A DNA stretch of 64,000 bases from Linum tenue (Eukaryota > Streptophyta > Magnoliopsida > Malpighiales > Linaceae): NCBI GenBank assembly GCA_946122785.1, contig CAMGYJ010000004.1, positions 17,940,150-18,004,149 of the forward strand, given 5' to 3'. This document shows positions 35,671 through 46,659 of the stretch, piece after piece (within the stretch, counting starts at the first letter, position 1; every line of letters starts with the position of its first letter). The notes under the pieces are model-generated. The model was not told the DNA's origin. It made no database searches and saw only the letters and a program-made list of their open reading frames with translations. The position numbers were made by a program, and so were the translations under genes.

Positions 35671-37626
35671 CCATCGGAGTATTCACTCGCTTGTATCCTA
35701 CTGGATGGCCAGGTCGAGGTGACATGTGTTGGTGGTCACACCCGTCGTGTGCATGGCCACAATCTAAAGCTGTACCTCAAGAGCGATATGGATTCGCTCT
35801 TAGAGGCACATGTTCCTCCATCTCTCTAAGCATCCACCCTTTGCGTCCAGCTAAAGACGTAAAAGAAGCGTTTGTGGGGAGGCAACCCCACCATGGTTTG
35901 CTTTTCTTTTGTTTGTTTATCGGTTTTTCCACTTGAAACTATGGTTTCTATCACCCAGTGTGTATTTTGATGACTTTAGCTCTGTTCCTTTGGACTGGTC
36001 CCCTTCCAGTCCCCTGCTCTTGGTTGGTCTACTTTCTAGTCGCCATTCTCGATCGTCATTTCCCGGTAACATCGTTCCCCCTCCCTATGCTCCATTGAGG
36101 GCAATGTCGAACTTAAGTGTGGGGGGTGTTTTGTCTCTTTTGGAACATATGTTGGTGTGCTTGGAGTCTAGCCCACTGTCCAAATCTATAGATTTGAGGG
36201 CTCCAAGTACTTATGTTTGCATGATCACATTGGCACTGTGGTTTATGTGGTGAATCGATTGGTTGTTGACATCGATGCATGACAACTTGTTTGTGACTAG
36301 TACAATCTATAATGATGACTAAGACGTGCAGTAGAGTTGTGTAGGGGTTAAGTTTTTCAAATGTTTGCTTACCAACTGTGACTTGGATTGATTACTTATT
36401 TTCTACAGTCGTTTATGCATCTAGTTTAGGGAATCAGAATGAGAGATAGAGCATATAGGTAGCCATGTGAGATTTGAGCATGCTCGTTTCTTTCTTGTGC
36501 GATAGATCCCTCTTCCATTATGTGTATCATTCACGTTGTCGCACGATGAAAGCATAGGATTAACCCACGACCAAATTGTCTGTCATGATGTCATACCCCC
36601 TAGTCGGCCCCTTTGAGTCGTGTAACTTTCTTTCGGTCTACAATGAAAATCACCCTTATGCATCTCTTAGAGGTTCCACATAGTGGTTTTTGCATGTTTT
36701 CTGTTGTTTTCTGCTGGAATTAAGATGAGGGTTGGAGGTAGTTCTTAAAAATTGGGCATGTGCTTGCAAGGATAAAAATGTGTAAAAGTGGTGGTTCTCT
36801 TTTAAAAAAAGGGGGGAAATAATAAATGAAAAAAAGAGAGCCACCACAGAAAGCTGAATCATGCCCATTAGATAGTGTTTCCTAGCAACTTGGCTTAGAA
36901 ATACTAACATGTTGTGACCTCCTTCACTCTTGTGCTCTAAAGAACTTCATCAATGCAGAATGGCAGAAAGAAAGTAAATGGTTTGAATGATTGTAACTGT
37001 GTTGGTTTTGGAACTGTGGAACCTTTTGTATGAATTCTTCCATCACCTAAATGGCTTTTTCCCATGTCCAAGATCATAGCCAGTCATCTGAACCCGTGTC
37101 TAAAACCTCATGACTAGTTAGTGGTGACACCCGATATGTGAACTCTAGAACTTAGAGGTTGCCATCATGGTGAAGAGAAGTTAGGATTGAGAGAATAAGC
37201 ATGTGCATCTTTCGCATCAAATTGTCCTGACCCCACTGGTCGAGAGTGTGCGATTCATTTCCTCATATTCTTTCCATTCTTTAACCCGGTGAGGACCTAG
37301 ATTGCTCGGTCTTGATTATGATGTCTTGAGTTTTATGCATGAGGTGACTGTCTTGAATAAGTGATTAAGTAAAGTCTGTGTTGGTTGGTGAACAGAAGGG
37401 AGACTCTTCCTTTACTCGATTTTTCTGCACTCGAATATCATCTGTGGTGGTTGTCTAGGTTACCGTTGAGGTTGCTCATGTGTTGGTGTCTAAAATCCAG
37501 TACGATTCACATGTGTTGTGCCTATATGATATGTCCCCAAAGTTTGCATGATTAAAATGTTTTGAGCTTACCTTGTATCTGACTTGGTTTGCTTGGGACA
37601 AGCAAACGGTTAAGTGTAGGGGAATT
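35671..37626 (+). other. Noncoding 3' internal region of the second element
   Basis: Conserved blocks match the first element: GCGTTTGTGGGGAGGCAACC from 35868, a GGGCAATGTCGAAC...AGTGTGGGG block at about 36099-36125, and the stem-loop GTTTGCTT-GGGAC-AAGCAAAC (37587-37607) followed by AGTGTAGGGGAA at the LTR border. No reading frame has recognisable similarity. Confidence 0.65.
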
Positions 37627-39438
37627 TGATAACATCGCATTCGAACATGTTTTTTCCTTCATTTCTTGATCGTTTAGCTTAGCGATTGATCGTTCATTGG
37701 CCTATTTTATGCTAGGTTGTGTTCTTATGTGATATTTCAGGTCCTAGTACGCAGATATGGCTTGGGGACGAGTTTTGGGATATTTGGAGGTGAAAGAATG
37801 TCGATCGCGAAAACCGGGCAGCAGGGCTACTAAGAAACACGCCCTCAAACACACCCTCTATGCTGAAAAACACGACCTTGTGTCAGAGGCCGGGTTTTTC
37901 CTCTGTACTTCACAAAATTTTCATTTCGAAACACAGCCTCTTCTAATTAAAACACGACCGAGTTTTTACGGCTTAGAGACCGTGTTTTTGCACCTGTACG
38001 GGTTTTATTGGAGAGGAGCTCATGTTTTGAAGCGATCAAATTTTTGGAGCAAAAACAGAGTTCTAGAGAGAGAAAGTGCGAAGAACAATCCTTAGGAGCT
38101 ATTTTGGAGTGGATTTCTCACCATTGAAGCCTTGATTGCATCCCCAGGAGTGAAGATTGACATCCCAAAGCAAATTATTCCCATCTTTATGAGTATGGAT
38201 GCTTTGATTTCTGTTTTCCTCTCTCCCTATGGAGTAGACCTTCCTCTCTCCCTATGGAGTAGACCCTTCTCTCACTTGGGTATGAAGAACCCTAGTTCCA
38301 TGTGTTAGGAATTTGAGTTGCAATGACTTTTGGATTGGTATACTGATTGGTTTTAATAGATTGAAGTGTTTATTGAGTCAATTGAATCCTGATCAATTTC
38401 TATTGATTTCTGCTGCAACCTGAGATAGATAGAATCTGATTATGTTGTTAGAGCTTCTTCAATCGATAGGATTGAATTGGTTGTACGAGAGTCAATCAAT
38501 TCACTGCTTTATACTGGAATATGTTTCCAGTAGTGGAGTTCTGTGTTAATTGCCTTAGCATTCTAGCCTGGTGAAGACAATCGTCTGTCGGTTAGTCTGT
38601 CTAAGAGGGCTTGGTCGGCTTAAGAGATTCCAAGCTACTATCGAATCTTTTGTAGTTTAATCAACAGTGGATCAACCAAAGGAAATTACAACTTGGACCT
38701 AACTAAGGAGCTAAGGGACTCATTCCCGAGTGACTCTTCTCTTGCTTAAGAAAATCGGACAATTTACTGCTTTCTTTTCGTTTTGGTTTGAATTCAACTT
38801 CACTCACTTACTCCCGCTAGATAATAGAAGTTCAAGGAGTAGGCAGTAGATCTAGACCCGGAGTTGATAAACTAAATCAATGTTCAAGAAGACGCTAGCC
38901 GCTATCTAGGTGAGGAGGCACCGCCCAGCGCCCAGGCTGATTAATCGTTGCCTAGACGAGATTAAACGTTGAAAAATATATATGATAGATAAGCCATATC
39001 CACAAAAACCCAAGTCGCCATATCATTATTCATCCATTCATATTCACATACAACCCTTTTCCACAATCCCAAACATCCCAAGTCGCCAACCATGAGGAGG
39101 GATCTCACTGTTGGTCGATGAGGGAGAGCGGTTGGTTGAATGGAAATGGGAAATAGAATAGGGTTTGGGATTTTCACAAAAAAAACTACACTTTCCCCCC
39201 TTTAGTAGTTATTATGGGCGTAACCCACCAGAGTGAAAACATGCCTCCGAGTGCCTAGGTGCCTAGATCAATCACCCAGAGCTAGACGAGACGATTTCCT
39301 CCTGCCCAGCTATTAATCGCGCCTAGGCGAGAGATTAATCGTGTCTTCTTGAACATTGAATTAAACTTGCTCACTGTTCTGCATTTCTCGACTGCGATTA
39401 TACTTGATTGTAGTTTGGTGTTGTGTAGTAGTGTGTCA
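37627..39438 (+). repeat. 3' LTR of the second element, with MITE insertion
   Basis: It begins TGATAACATCGC after a purine tract and ends GTGTGTCA. It is interrupted at 38878-39358 by a 481-bp MITE; without it the LTR is about 1.32 kb. Confidence 0.7.
38878..39358. mobile_element. 481-bp hAT-like MITE inside the LTR
   Basis: Perfect 16-bp terminal inverted repeats CAATGTTCAAGAAGAC. The subterminal regions carry GATTAATCG and GCCTAGGCG-like motifs in both orientations. Flanking 8-mers AACTAAAT (38870-38877) and AATTAAAC (39359-39366) match at 6 of 8; the uninterrupted LTR copy reads AAATTAAA at this place, which supports an insertion here. There is no coding potential. Confidence 0.8.
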
Positions 39439-40306
39439 TTTGGTCGTCCGAACTCCGATTCGAGGGTGAAGTCTTGGAAACCCTTAGTCAAGAGGTCAAG
39501 ATAGCTACTTTGGTGGCTTGAATAGAATTCCCTTGACCTAGAGACCTAGAGAGTGGCATTTTTCCACTTGTTGCACTTCCCTACGATTTACAACCTCCTT
39601 ATTACGCGTGTCCATTTGATCCGACTAGTCGTAATTGCTAGCTAGGGGGAGCAACATCCCGGTGAAGCCTTCTCAATTAGTGTCAAATCCATTTACTTTT
39701 CCAATCGTTTTAGCTATAGATCGTCGTTGTAACTAAAAACCCATCGCTGGATAATGTTACAAACAATCGAAGTAGGGGTACGTGGACCGGCCCGGGTTGA
39801 CATTTAAACATACTTGTCCTATATTGCACCCAGTTAAGGTTTATACTTGGGCCTTAATTGGGAGTTTTATTGTGATATTCGGGACGAGTCACTGCTCGTC
39901 GCCTAACTCCTTCCTCGTCCTCACCTTCCTTGTTCCGACGCGTGCTCGGCTTCCTCCTTCTTTCTTGTCGAGTCAAGAGTTTTTTTGTTTCTGGGTGCAG
40001 TGGTGGTTTCTAGGTCGAGGAGAGCAAAAGAGAGGAAGAAGAACTGAGAAGAAGAAGAAGAAGAAGAAGAAGAAGAAGAGAGAAAGAAGAAAAGAAGAAG
40101 AGTGGATGAGACGGTTGGAGACTTGGAGTGGACAGTTTTAGTGTTAGTTTTTTTTCAATTTCAAATTCCTCTCACCTGACGATCCCACCCCTTTCCCTCG
40201 GCACTCGGCTCAGCTCAGCCGGCTTCCCTTTCCCCCTTTTCTCTCTTACGCCCAACTCGATCATTCCTAGCCAATCATTTTCGGGTTGAATGACGTGACC
40301 AAATAA
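39439..40306. other. No gene; probable retroelement debris
   Basis: The stretch after the LTR end (39439-39760) reads like LTR-element leader or LTR DNA but has no repeat partner in this window. A GAA/AAG microsatellite lies at about 40046-40100. No coding region is supported. Confidence 0.4.
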
Positions 40307-40538
40307 GGCCCTGTTTACTTTCATTTCTGTTTCCTGTTTTTTAGAAAATAGATGTTGAAAATAGGTGAAAACGACATTTTTTCATTTTCGAAAACAGCAG
40401 AAAGTTGCCACTTTTTGTTTTCAGAGTTAGAAACGAATAGAAAACAGAATGAAAAATTTAACATGTTTTCTCGTTTCGTTAGCCAAATTTATGACATGTA
40501 AACAGAAAACAGGAAATGAAAATAGAAGTGAACAGGGC
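40307..40538. mobile_element. MITE-like inverted repeat
   Basis: The left end GGCCCTGTTTACTTTCATTT and the inverted right end GCCCTGTTCACTTC share further TTTCCTGTTTT blocks inward. The length is about 232 bp, with no coding potential. I could not define a target duplication, so the superfamily is open (hAT or PIF/Harbinger-like). Confidence 0.6.
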
Positions 40539-40666
40539 GACGTTGTGAGTTGGTGTAAAAAAAAAAATGCTATGTATACCATAGCAAAATCGCAATTAAG
40601 CCCACTGCAATCTTCTATTTTTTTACAATTTGGGCCACCGTGTTATGCTATTTTGCTCGTGTTACT

Positions 40667-41031
40667 TAGGGGTGTCAATTCGGGTTCGGTTTTTCGAGTT
40701 TACCCGAAACCGACCCAATTATACATATTTTCGGTTTTTCGGGTTCGGGTTTGTCTCGGGTTCGGGTTTTTCGTTTCGGGTTCGGTTTTGCTTATCGGTT
40801 TTTCGGGTTTCGGCTAAAAACCTCCAACGAATAGAACTCGCCCCGTATTTTTAGGCGTTCTGATTTTCGGGTTTCGGTTTTCCTTTAACCGAACCCGATA
40901 AGGAATTTTCGGGTTTCAGGTAACCGAAACCCGCAAGTCCTTATCGGGTTCGGGTTCGGTTTTAGTGATTTCGGTTTCGGTTTTTCGGGTTTTTTCGGGT
41001 TTCGGTTTGGGTAACCGAACCGACACCCCTA
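40667..41031. mobile_element. 365-bp hAT-type MITE
   Basis: The ends TAGGGGTGTC and GACACCCCTA are inverted partners, with a perfect 8-bp duplication GTGTTACT (40659-40666 and 41032-41039). The interior is tandem TTCGGGTTTCGG-like DNA in both orientations. Confidence 0.88.
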
Positions 41032-41281
41032 GTGTTACTACATCCATGTCCATTTCACTTTCAGGCAGGCCCATTTTCTTTAGTGTAGGCCAGATAATAC
41101 AGCTTGGGCTTCCACATTACCACTAGGCCCAGTTAAAAACCTGAATTGGCTTCTTCAAGGTCGATTCCATATCCTAATCCATTCCTTATCCATAGGACGG
41201 AGACGGACAGTGGTCGGTCGGAGCTCTGAGCGAGAAAGAAGAAGAAGAAGAAAGAAAAAAAGGCGACAAGCAAACGCGACG

Positions 41282-42097
41282 ATGCTCGTGACGGCGGCAG
41301 CGGCGGCGGGCGGTACTTGTCACAGCAGATGGAGCATGGCATCCTTAACCGCTGCTCTCCCTAGTCCTTCCCTGCATTCTTCGCGTCCTCCTATTGCCCG
41401 TATGCGATTTCAATCCTCCCGTACCTCCCACGCCGTCGCCGTCGCTCGCCATAGCTCCCCACTGCACTCTTTCGCCGGACTTGCGCCTCTTAACCCTCTC
41501 CTTTCCCTTGGATTCACTGGTACTTTTCACTTCCTATTTTCACTCCTTCCACATTTTGACTTATCAAGGATTCAATTTTTCCGATTCCCCGCTTCTAATT
41601 GCTTGTATTGTGTATCCGATTGATAATTCAGCAGCGTTTAACTACAAATTGAGTCAATGTTGTGGATGTTGGCTTGTTTGATTCTTGCAGAACATGCTAG
41701 CAACCATTTCTTCCCTTCCATTGATAATGGGTCACGATTCTTTGCAATGAGGCATGGGAGACGAATTGCGAGGCTCAATCGGCCTCCAGACCAACGGAAA
41801 GCATTGCTGAGAGGCCTCACTACTCAGTTGTTAAAGCACGGTAGGATCAAAACCACCAGAGCTCGGGCTAGCGCCATGAGGAAGTTTGTTGACAAGATGA
41901 TTACGTTAGCCAAGGATGGGTCGCTCCACAAGAGGAGACAAGCTCTGGGTTTCATCTACGAGAAGCAGATTGTACATGCCTTGTTCGCAGAAGTTCCGGA
42001 TAGATATGGGGAAAGAAATGGTGGATACACGAGAATCATCAGAACTCTGCCGAGGCGTGGGGACAATGCTCCCATGGCGTACATTGAACTTGTCTAG
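41282..42097 (+). CDS. RPL17: Plastid-type 50S ribosomal protein bL17
   Basis: Nuclear gene for a large-subunit protein of organellar (probably chloroplast) ribosomes; bL17 sits near the peptide exit tunnel. Two exons, 41282-41519 and 41691-42097, joined in phase, give 214 residues. Residues 1 to about 98 are Ser/Ala/Arg-rich with almost no acidic residues, as in a transit peptide. The bL17 domain runs from about residue 99 ([20 protein letters not shown], then KHGRIKTT and [20 protein letters not shown]) to the C-terminus. The upstream in-frame ATG at 41282 gives the longest frame; the ATG at 41336 (residue 19) has a better start context and may be the real start. Length and layout fit plant plastid L17. 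The plastid rather than mitochondrial assignment is inference. Confidence 0.93.
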
Positions 42098-44133
42098 GTA
42101 CTTTTCTCAGAATGAATCCCCGTCCTTGCTATCGAATCCAAATGGTGTGTGTGCACTTTGATGATTACTGTTGAATATTTACCCTTTGATGCTCATAAGT
42201 CATAAGGGTAGTGTGTTTGGTTGCCATCTGATTTTAGAACTGAGTGTTGAATTTGAGTCATAGATGTTCAAGGCCACAAAGTGGCTTGTTCTCTCTCGAC
42301 TTATATTAAGCTACGAATTTGGATGCATAGTTAGGTGATGTAGTGAGTTATAGTGTCCAAAGTACTTTAGATGACTATGTTAGCGGGCACTTTGCCCATG
42401 TGTGTATGAAATGGCACTCCAAACTGTTTTGTATTTTTGCCAGTCGCTGTTGCTAGAGTTCATCAGGCACTCTGGTTGTTCTTGCTCTATATTCTTTGCT
42501 CTAAGGAATGTATTCACAATAATGCACCTGAATTTGTGATCCACAAGTTAGTTTTAGGTTCTGCTTTGTCACTAATCAAGTTGCTTCCTGGATGCATGGT
42601 CTTTCTTTTCTCCATGTTTGCCTTGGCTTGTCGATACTACTACGCATTAGTTGTCTTGATCTCTCAACACGTACATACTAACTAACCAGCAATGTCAACA
42701 TATGCTTTAAAGTACTCCATTTTCAACAGCCATGACATTTTCTACTTTCCCACCAGTTAACTACCATCTACCGTTAGGTTTTTGGCACGTCCTTATCTGC
42801 CTTCCGGTTCGTTATCCTGATTATAGTCTTTTTGTCTAATTTTGTTGATAGGTTTGATCGAAGTTCAGGTTCTTCCCGCGCATCCTGCAGTTTGGACAGT
42901 TCAAACTTTCTTTACAGCTTCTCCAAAGTCATTCATATGGTTCTTTTTGAATCAGAACTATAGGGTCGACTTGAAGCTTTATCTGTGTAATTGCTGCTTG
43001 TCTTTCTGTGAGTAGTAAACTGATATTCTTTGTTTGAAAGTTTCTTCTCAGTTCTGTCACTCCTCTTCTCTTCTGTGGCGCTCTTGTGTTTGGTCCACTG
43101 CTGTTTGCCTCGACCGTAAACCATAAACCAATCTCGATGGGCCGGCCCATCAAATTTCCTGGACAAAAAGATTAACCCGATGACGGGCCCGGTAACACCA
43201 TCCGTACTCCACGAGTCCACATCTCGTAGCCAAATAGTCACGGATACAGAAGCGACCCCTGATTCGCCCGATCTTTTCGACTTTTTCCCCCTTGTGAAAT
43301 TTCGCTATCTCTCCAACCAAGAAGAAAAATAAATCACAAAAGTTAAAGCGGAAAAAGAAAACAGAACCACCGATTACAATCACGCGCTACACGGTCCGTG
43401 CATCTCACTCACCAATCAAAACCTTGCGGGTCCCGCCAGAGACAGTAACAGGTAAGGAGGCTGGTCAACCGTAGTCCCAACGTGGGCACGCAGGCGCGTG
43501 GTTCAAAGAAGGGTAAGTGTTGGTGGGAGGGTTGGTGCCGGGGGAGGCGTGGAGTGGTGGGGGAGGTTGGGAACTGTTGGCAATTGCGAACTTTTTTTTT
43601 CCTTCTTCTTTTTTTTTTTTTTTTGCTTTTGCTTTGCCCGAATCGCCTGTGAGCGGGACCTGCGTCTCTTATCGTGAACTAGCGGATAGAAGGAAGGGAA
43701 CGATACCATCATCACCACCATCATCATATCATATGCCCTTTCCTGATAAAATCCATATGTATCATCACCATCATCAGCCATGCCGCCTCCGCCCTACCTC
43801 TTCTTCTTCTTCCGCTTGATCGCTCCCGACGCCGGCACTCCGACGCGGATCCCCAACCGGCCGACTCGCTTCTTTTAGCTTTTGTCTGGAAAAGGCGTTT
43901 TCCCTCCTCCCTTCCACCCCCGCCCCAGCGGCTTGACTCGGTGAGTCGCTGAATCCTGTCTCTTGTTTTCCTCGGTTTTATCTCCGGCGCCGTTGTTTTT
44001 CCGATTCTGCGTTTTCCAGATCTGCGTACTCTTCGATTTAATTTTCCTTCGGTTTGATTCAATACGGCGTTACGTATGGCCTTGGTGCTGAATTTATTCT
44101 ACTCTGTTGCTTAGGGTTTGAGATAAGTAAAAG
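42098..44133. other. Intergenic DNA and upstream region of the NC2beta gene
   Basis: It contains the bL17 3' end and the leader of the next gene, probably including 43,780-44,130. No other coding region is supported. A T-rich run lies at 43608-43624 and a CATCATCACCACC-type stretch at 43708-43730. Confidence 0.5.
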
Positions 44134-45952
44134 ATGGACCCGATGGATATTGTTGGTAAATCGAAGGAAGACGCTTCGCTTCCTAAAGGTAAATTTTCGG
44201 GTTTGCAATGGATCGTCCAATTATCTGCTACGATCTATTTCCTTTTTTTAATCAATTGTGTGCTACTTCAGCTGTTATAGGAATTTTCTTGTAGTGTGTT
44301 GTTTTGATTTGAGATGCTCGTTGGTGGACATATCTGAAGGATAATACAATTAGTGGGATCCTTGTGTTATTGGTTCCTTGGTTTGGGACTGGGAAGGGAA
44401 TAGATGAAAAGATCCGAGGATTAACTTCCTTGGGTAGCGCATCAATATTGTTGAACTTTTCTGGTGCAGGGCAATAGAGTGAGAGGCAATTTGATTGTAG
44501 GGTTTGCTTCCTGAGGTCAGCTGTTTATGAAACTCTTAACCCTTTCATTTGTTCTTGGTATCTGGCCCACTCAGTCATGGAGTAATGTTACATTGTCACT
44601 ATAGGTTAAGTATGGTCTTTAATCTCGGAGAGTTCGGAATGGATACCTTAAACACCTTGACCTTCATGCCTTCGCTACTCTTTTATCAGGATTGATGGTG
44701 CCTTGTATGATATAATTCAGCTGTTAATCCCTTGATAGGGTTTCTTTGTCTATGATTTGGCAATTTCTACCTGAGGTGCTTGTCTGTGCTGATTCTGGTT
44801 GTGTATGTTGGATTAAAATATATGATCTACTGACATAGATTGTGTGTTTTATCCTCTCAGCAACTATGACCAAAATTATTAAAGAGATGTTACCACCAGA
44901 CGTGCGTGTTGCACGGGATGCCCAAGATCTTCTGATTGAATGTTGTGTAGGTGAGTTTTTATGCATTCGTCGAGCATTGCGTTGCGCCTTGTCATCTCTA
45001 CCGTAGTTTCTGTGTTATGACTTTCTTGTTTGGAGATCTGTTGGCTTCTGGTCTTCCTTGAAGGATTTGACCCATTTTATCATGCTCTAGCCCAGATCAG
45101 TCTGTTCACTTCGCACACTGTAATTAGTTGCCTAGGTGTTTCCACAGGTTCATAAAGTTTGTTGCTGGAAGTCTTCAGTGTTTCAGTTATTCTAAGCATT
45201 ACTTCATCTATAGTTTTTGCTCTCTGTATGATTTTCATGCTCAATTGGGTTCAACTCTTTTTTGCAGAGTTCATTAATCTCATATCCTCAGAGTCTAATG
45301 AAGTATGTAGCAGAGAAGATAAACGAACCATTGCACCTGAACATGTTCTCAAGGCTCTAGAGGTTCTTACCTTATTCCACTTTTTTCAATTAATTGTATT
45401 GTTTGTTTGGGTCGTGGGTTTATGCTCAATTGTTCTGATAATTGATAAAGAAGTATGATGCCACGTGAACTGAACCTTGGCTAGGCTTTGTGAAAAATGG
45501 CTGCCATAGGACAACTGATACTGTCTAATAGATGATTGAATTGTGTGAATATTGAGATCATAGTGTTGGTCGTTGGGTTAGTGACCTAACGTCCAATCTC
45601 TCTGCCCTTATAAGGTTCTTGGTTTTGGAGAATACATCGAGGAGGTTTATGCTGCTTATGAGCAACACAAGCTTGAAACGATGGTAATTTCTATGGCCGA
45701 GTCTGATCTCTTCTGTTTCGTCCCCTTTTTTTTTTATGATGTTTGGCTCGTCAAAGAAGGCTGAGTTCTTATGCTTGATTTCAGCAGGACACTCTAAAAG
45801 GCGGTGGTAAGTGGAACGGAACAGAGATGTCGGAGGAAGAAGCAGCAGCAGAGCAACAGAGAATGTTTGCAGAGGCAAGAGCAAGAATGAACGGAGGTGG
45901 GGTCGCTGCCCCGAAGCAACAAACTGAGAACGATAGAAGTTTAGAGAGCTAA
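44134..45952 (+). CDS. DR1: NC2beta / Dr1 transcription repressor subunit (histone-fold)
   Basis: The protein pairs with NC2alpha (DRAP1) through a histone fold, binds TBP on promoters and blocks TFIIA/TFIIB entry in the nucleus. Five exons: 44134-44188, 44861-44950, 45268-45362, 45615-45683, 45785-45952, all GT-AG and in phase, giving 158 residues. The histone fold spans about residues 19-103 (MTKIIKEMLPPDVRVARDAQ, then FINLISSESNEV, TIAPEHVLKALEVLGF). The C-terminal part has a KGGGKWNG stretch and a Glu/Ala-rich EEEAAAEQQRMFAEARAR segment, as in plant Dr1 (listed as NF-YB12/13 in Arabidopsis). The last intron has a tandem CAGCAG acceptor, so one glutamine (residue 104) may be optional. The family is clear and the length usual. 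Confidence 0.95.
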
Positions 45953-46659
45953 TTTGTAGTAGTTGTAGTAATAGTGGTATTTCAGCCATTTTCATTTGTT
46001 ATCTTTTCTTTTACTTGAAAAGATTTCGTCTGGGAAAACAACATAGGCAGGCAGGCAGCATCTCACACAAAAATCTTCTACCGTGCAGTCCTTGTAGTAG
46101 TGGTTTCTTTTTTTCATTTTCTCTTTATTATTAATATAGTAGGTTTGTACAAAGAATGCAGGTGGCAAATGCAGTTTACTACCACTGTGGATATGCGGTT
46201 AGATTTGTGTACTTTAGCCACCTATGGATCTTCATCCTGATGTATAACTCCGAAAACAAAATATAATTAGTCCAAGTGAACCCGCTTGTTTTTATAGGTT
46301 TAAAACTTTCAATTTTTATATTATTATATTGAAGGATTTTGTTAAGATTAGTCAATTGGTTTGGTCTGTTGAATCAATAATAAGTTTCCGAACTACTTAC
46401 TGGGCTTTTCGAAGGAGAAGGGGCCAGATCCAGAAATTGGCCAACCAGATGAACGGACGACATTGACCTCATATCTCTTTGCCCAGCACATGTTCGACGG
46501 ATTTCCTCAGAGAACCCCGGAAGTACTAGATGAAATTTACCAACAGAACTACTTTCCTTTCCGCGGCTGCTGGTAATTCCTTGATGGTTTAAGGTTCTCT
46601 TACCAATTTTAGCTTGCTTGGGCATCCCATCTCTCTCGGACTTCATTCCGGAGATCGAC
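45953..46659. other. Intergenic DNA between the NC2beta and uL18 genes
   Basis: About 700 bp holding the NC2beta 3' end and the uL18 promoter and leader. I see no other feature. Confidence 0.5.

Larger units (their letters stand above)
31082..39438 (+). mobile_element. Second, older Ty3/Gypsy-type gag-protease LTR element
   Basis: A 5' LTR (31082-32888) and 3' LTR (37627-39438, enlarged by a MITE) share long blocks from about 31836 and 37850 to their GTGTGTCA ends. Their first 600-700 bp are clearly diverged. The primer site TGGCGCCGTTCCTGGGG (32895-32911) has two differences from the tRNA-Asp complement. The interior holds a decayed gag-protease frame and about 2 kb of noncoding DNA. No reverse transcriptase or integrase is seen. 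No clean target duplication can be assigned, because the left flank is another element's internal DNA. Divergence between the LTRs and many stops make it older than the 19-25 kb element. Confidence 0.75.

Noticed and set aside
41345..41530. Minus-strand frame over the bL17 transit peptide
   Set aside because: Shadow of the real plus-strand exon; its Gly/Arg-rich text mirrors the GC-rich targeting peptide.
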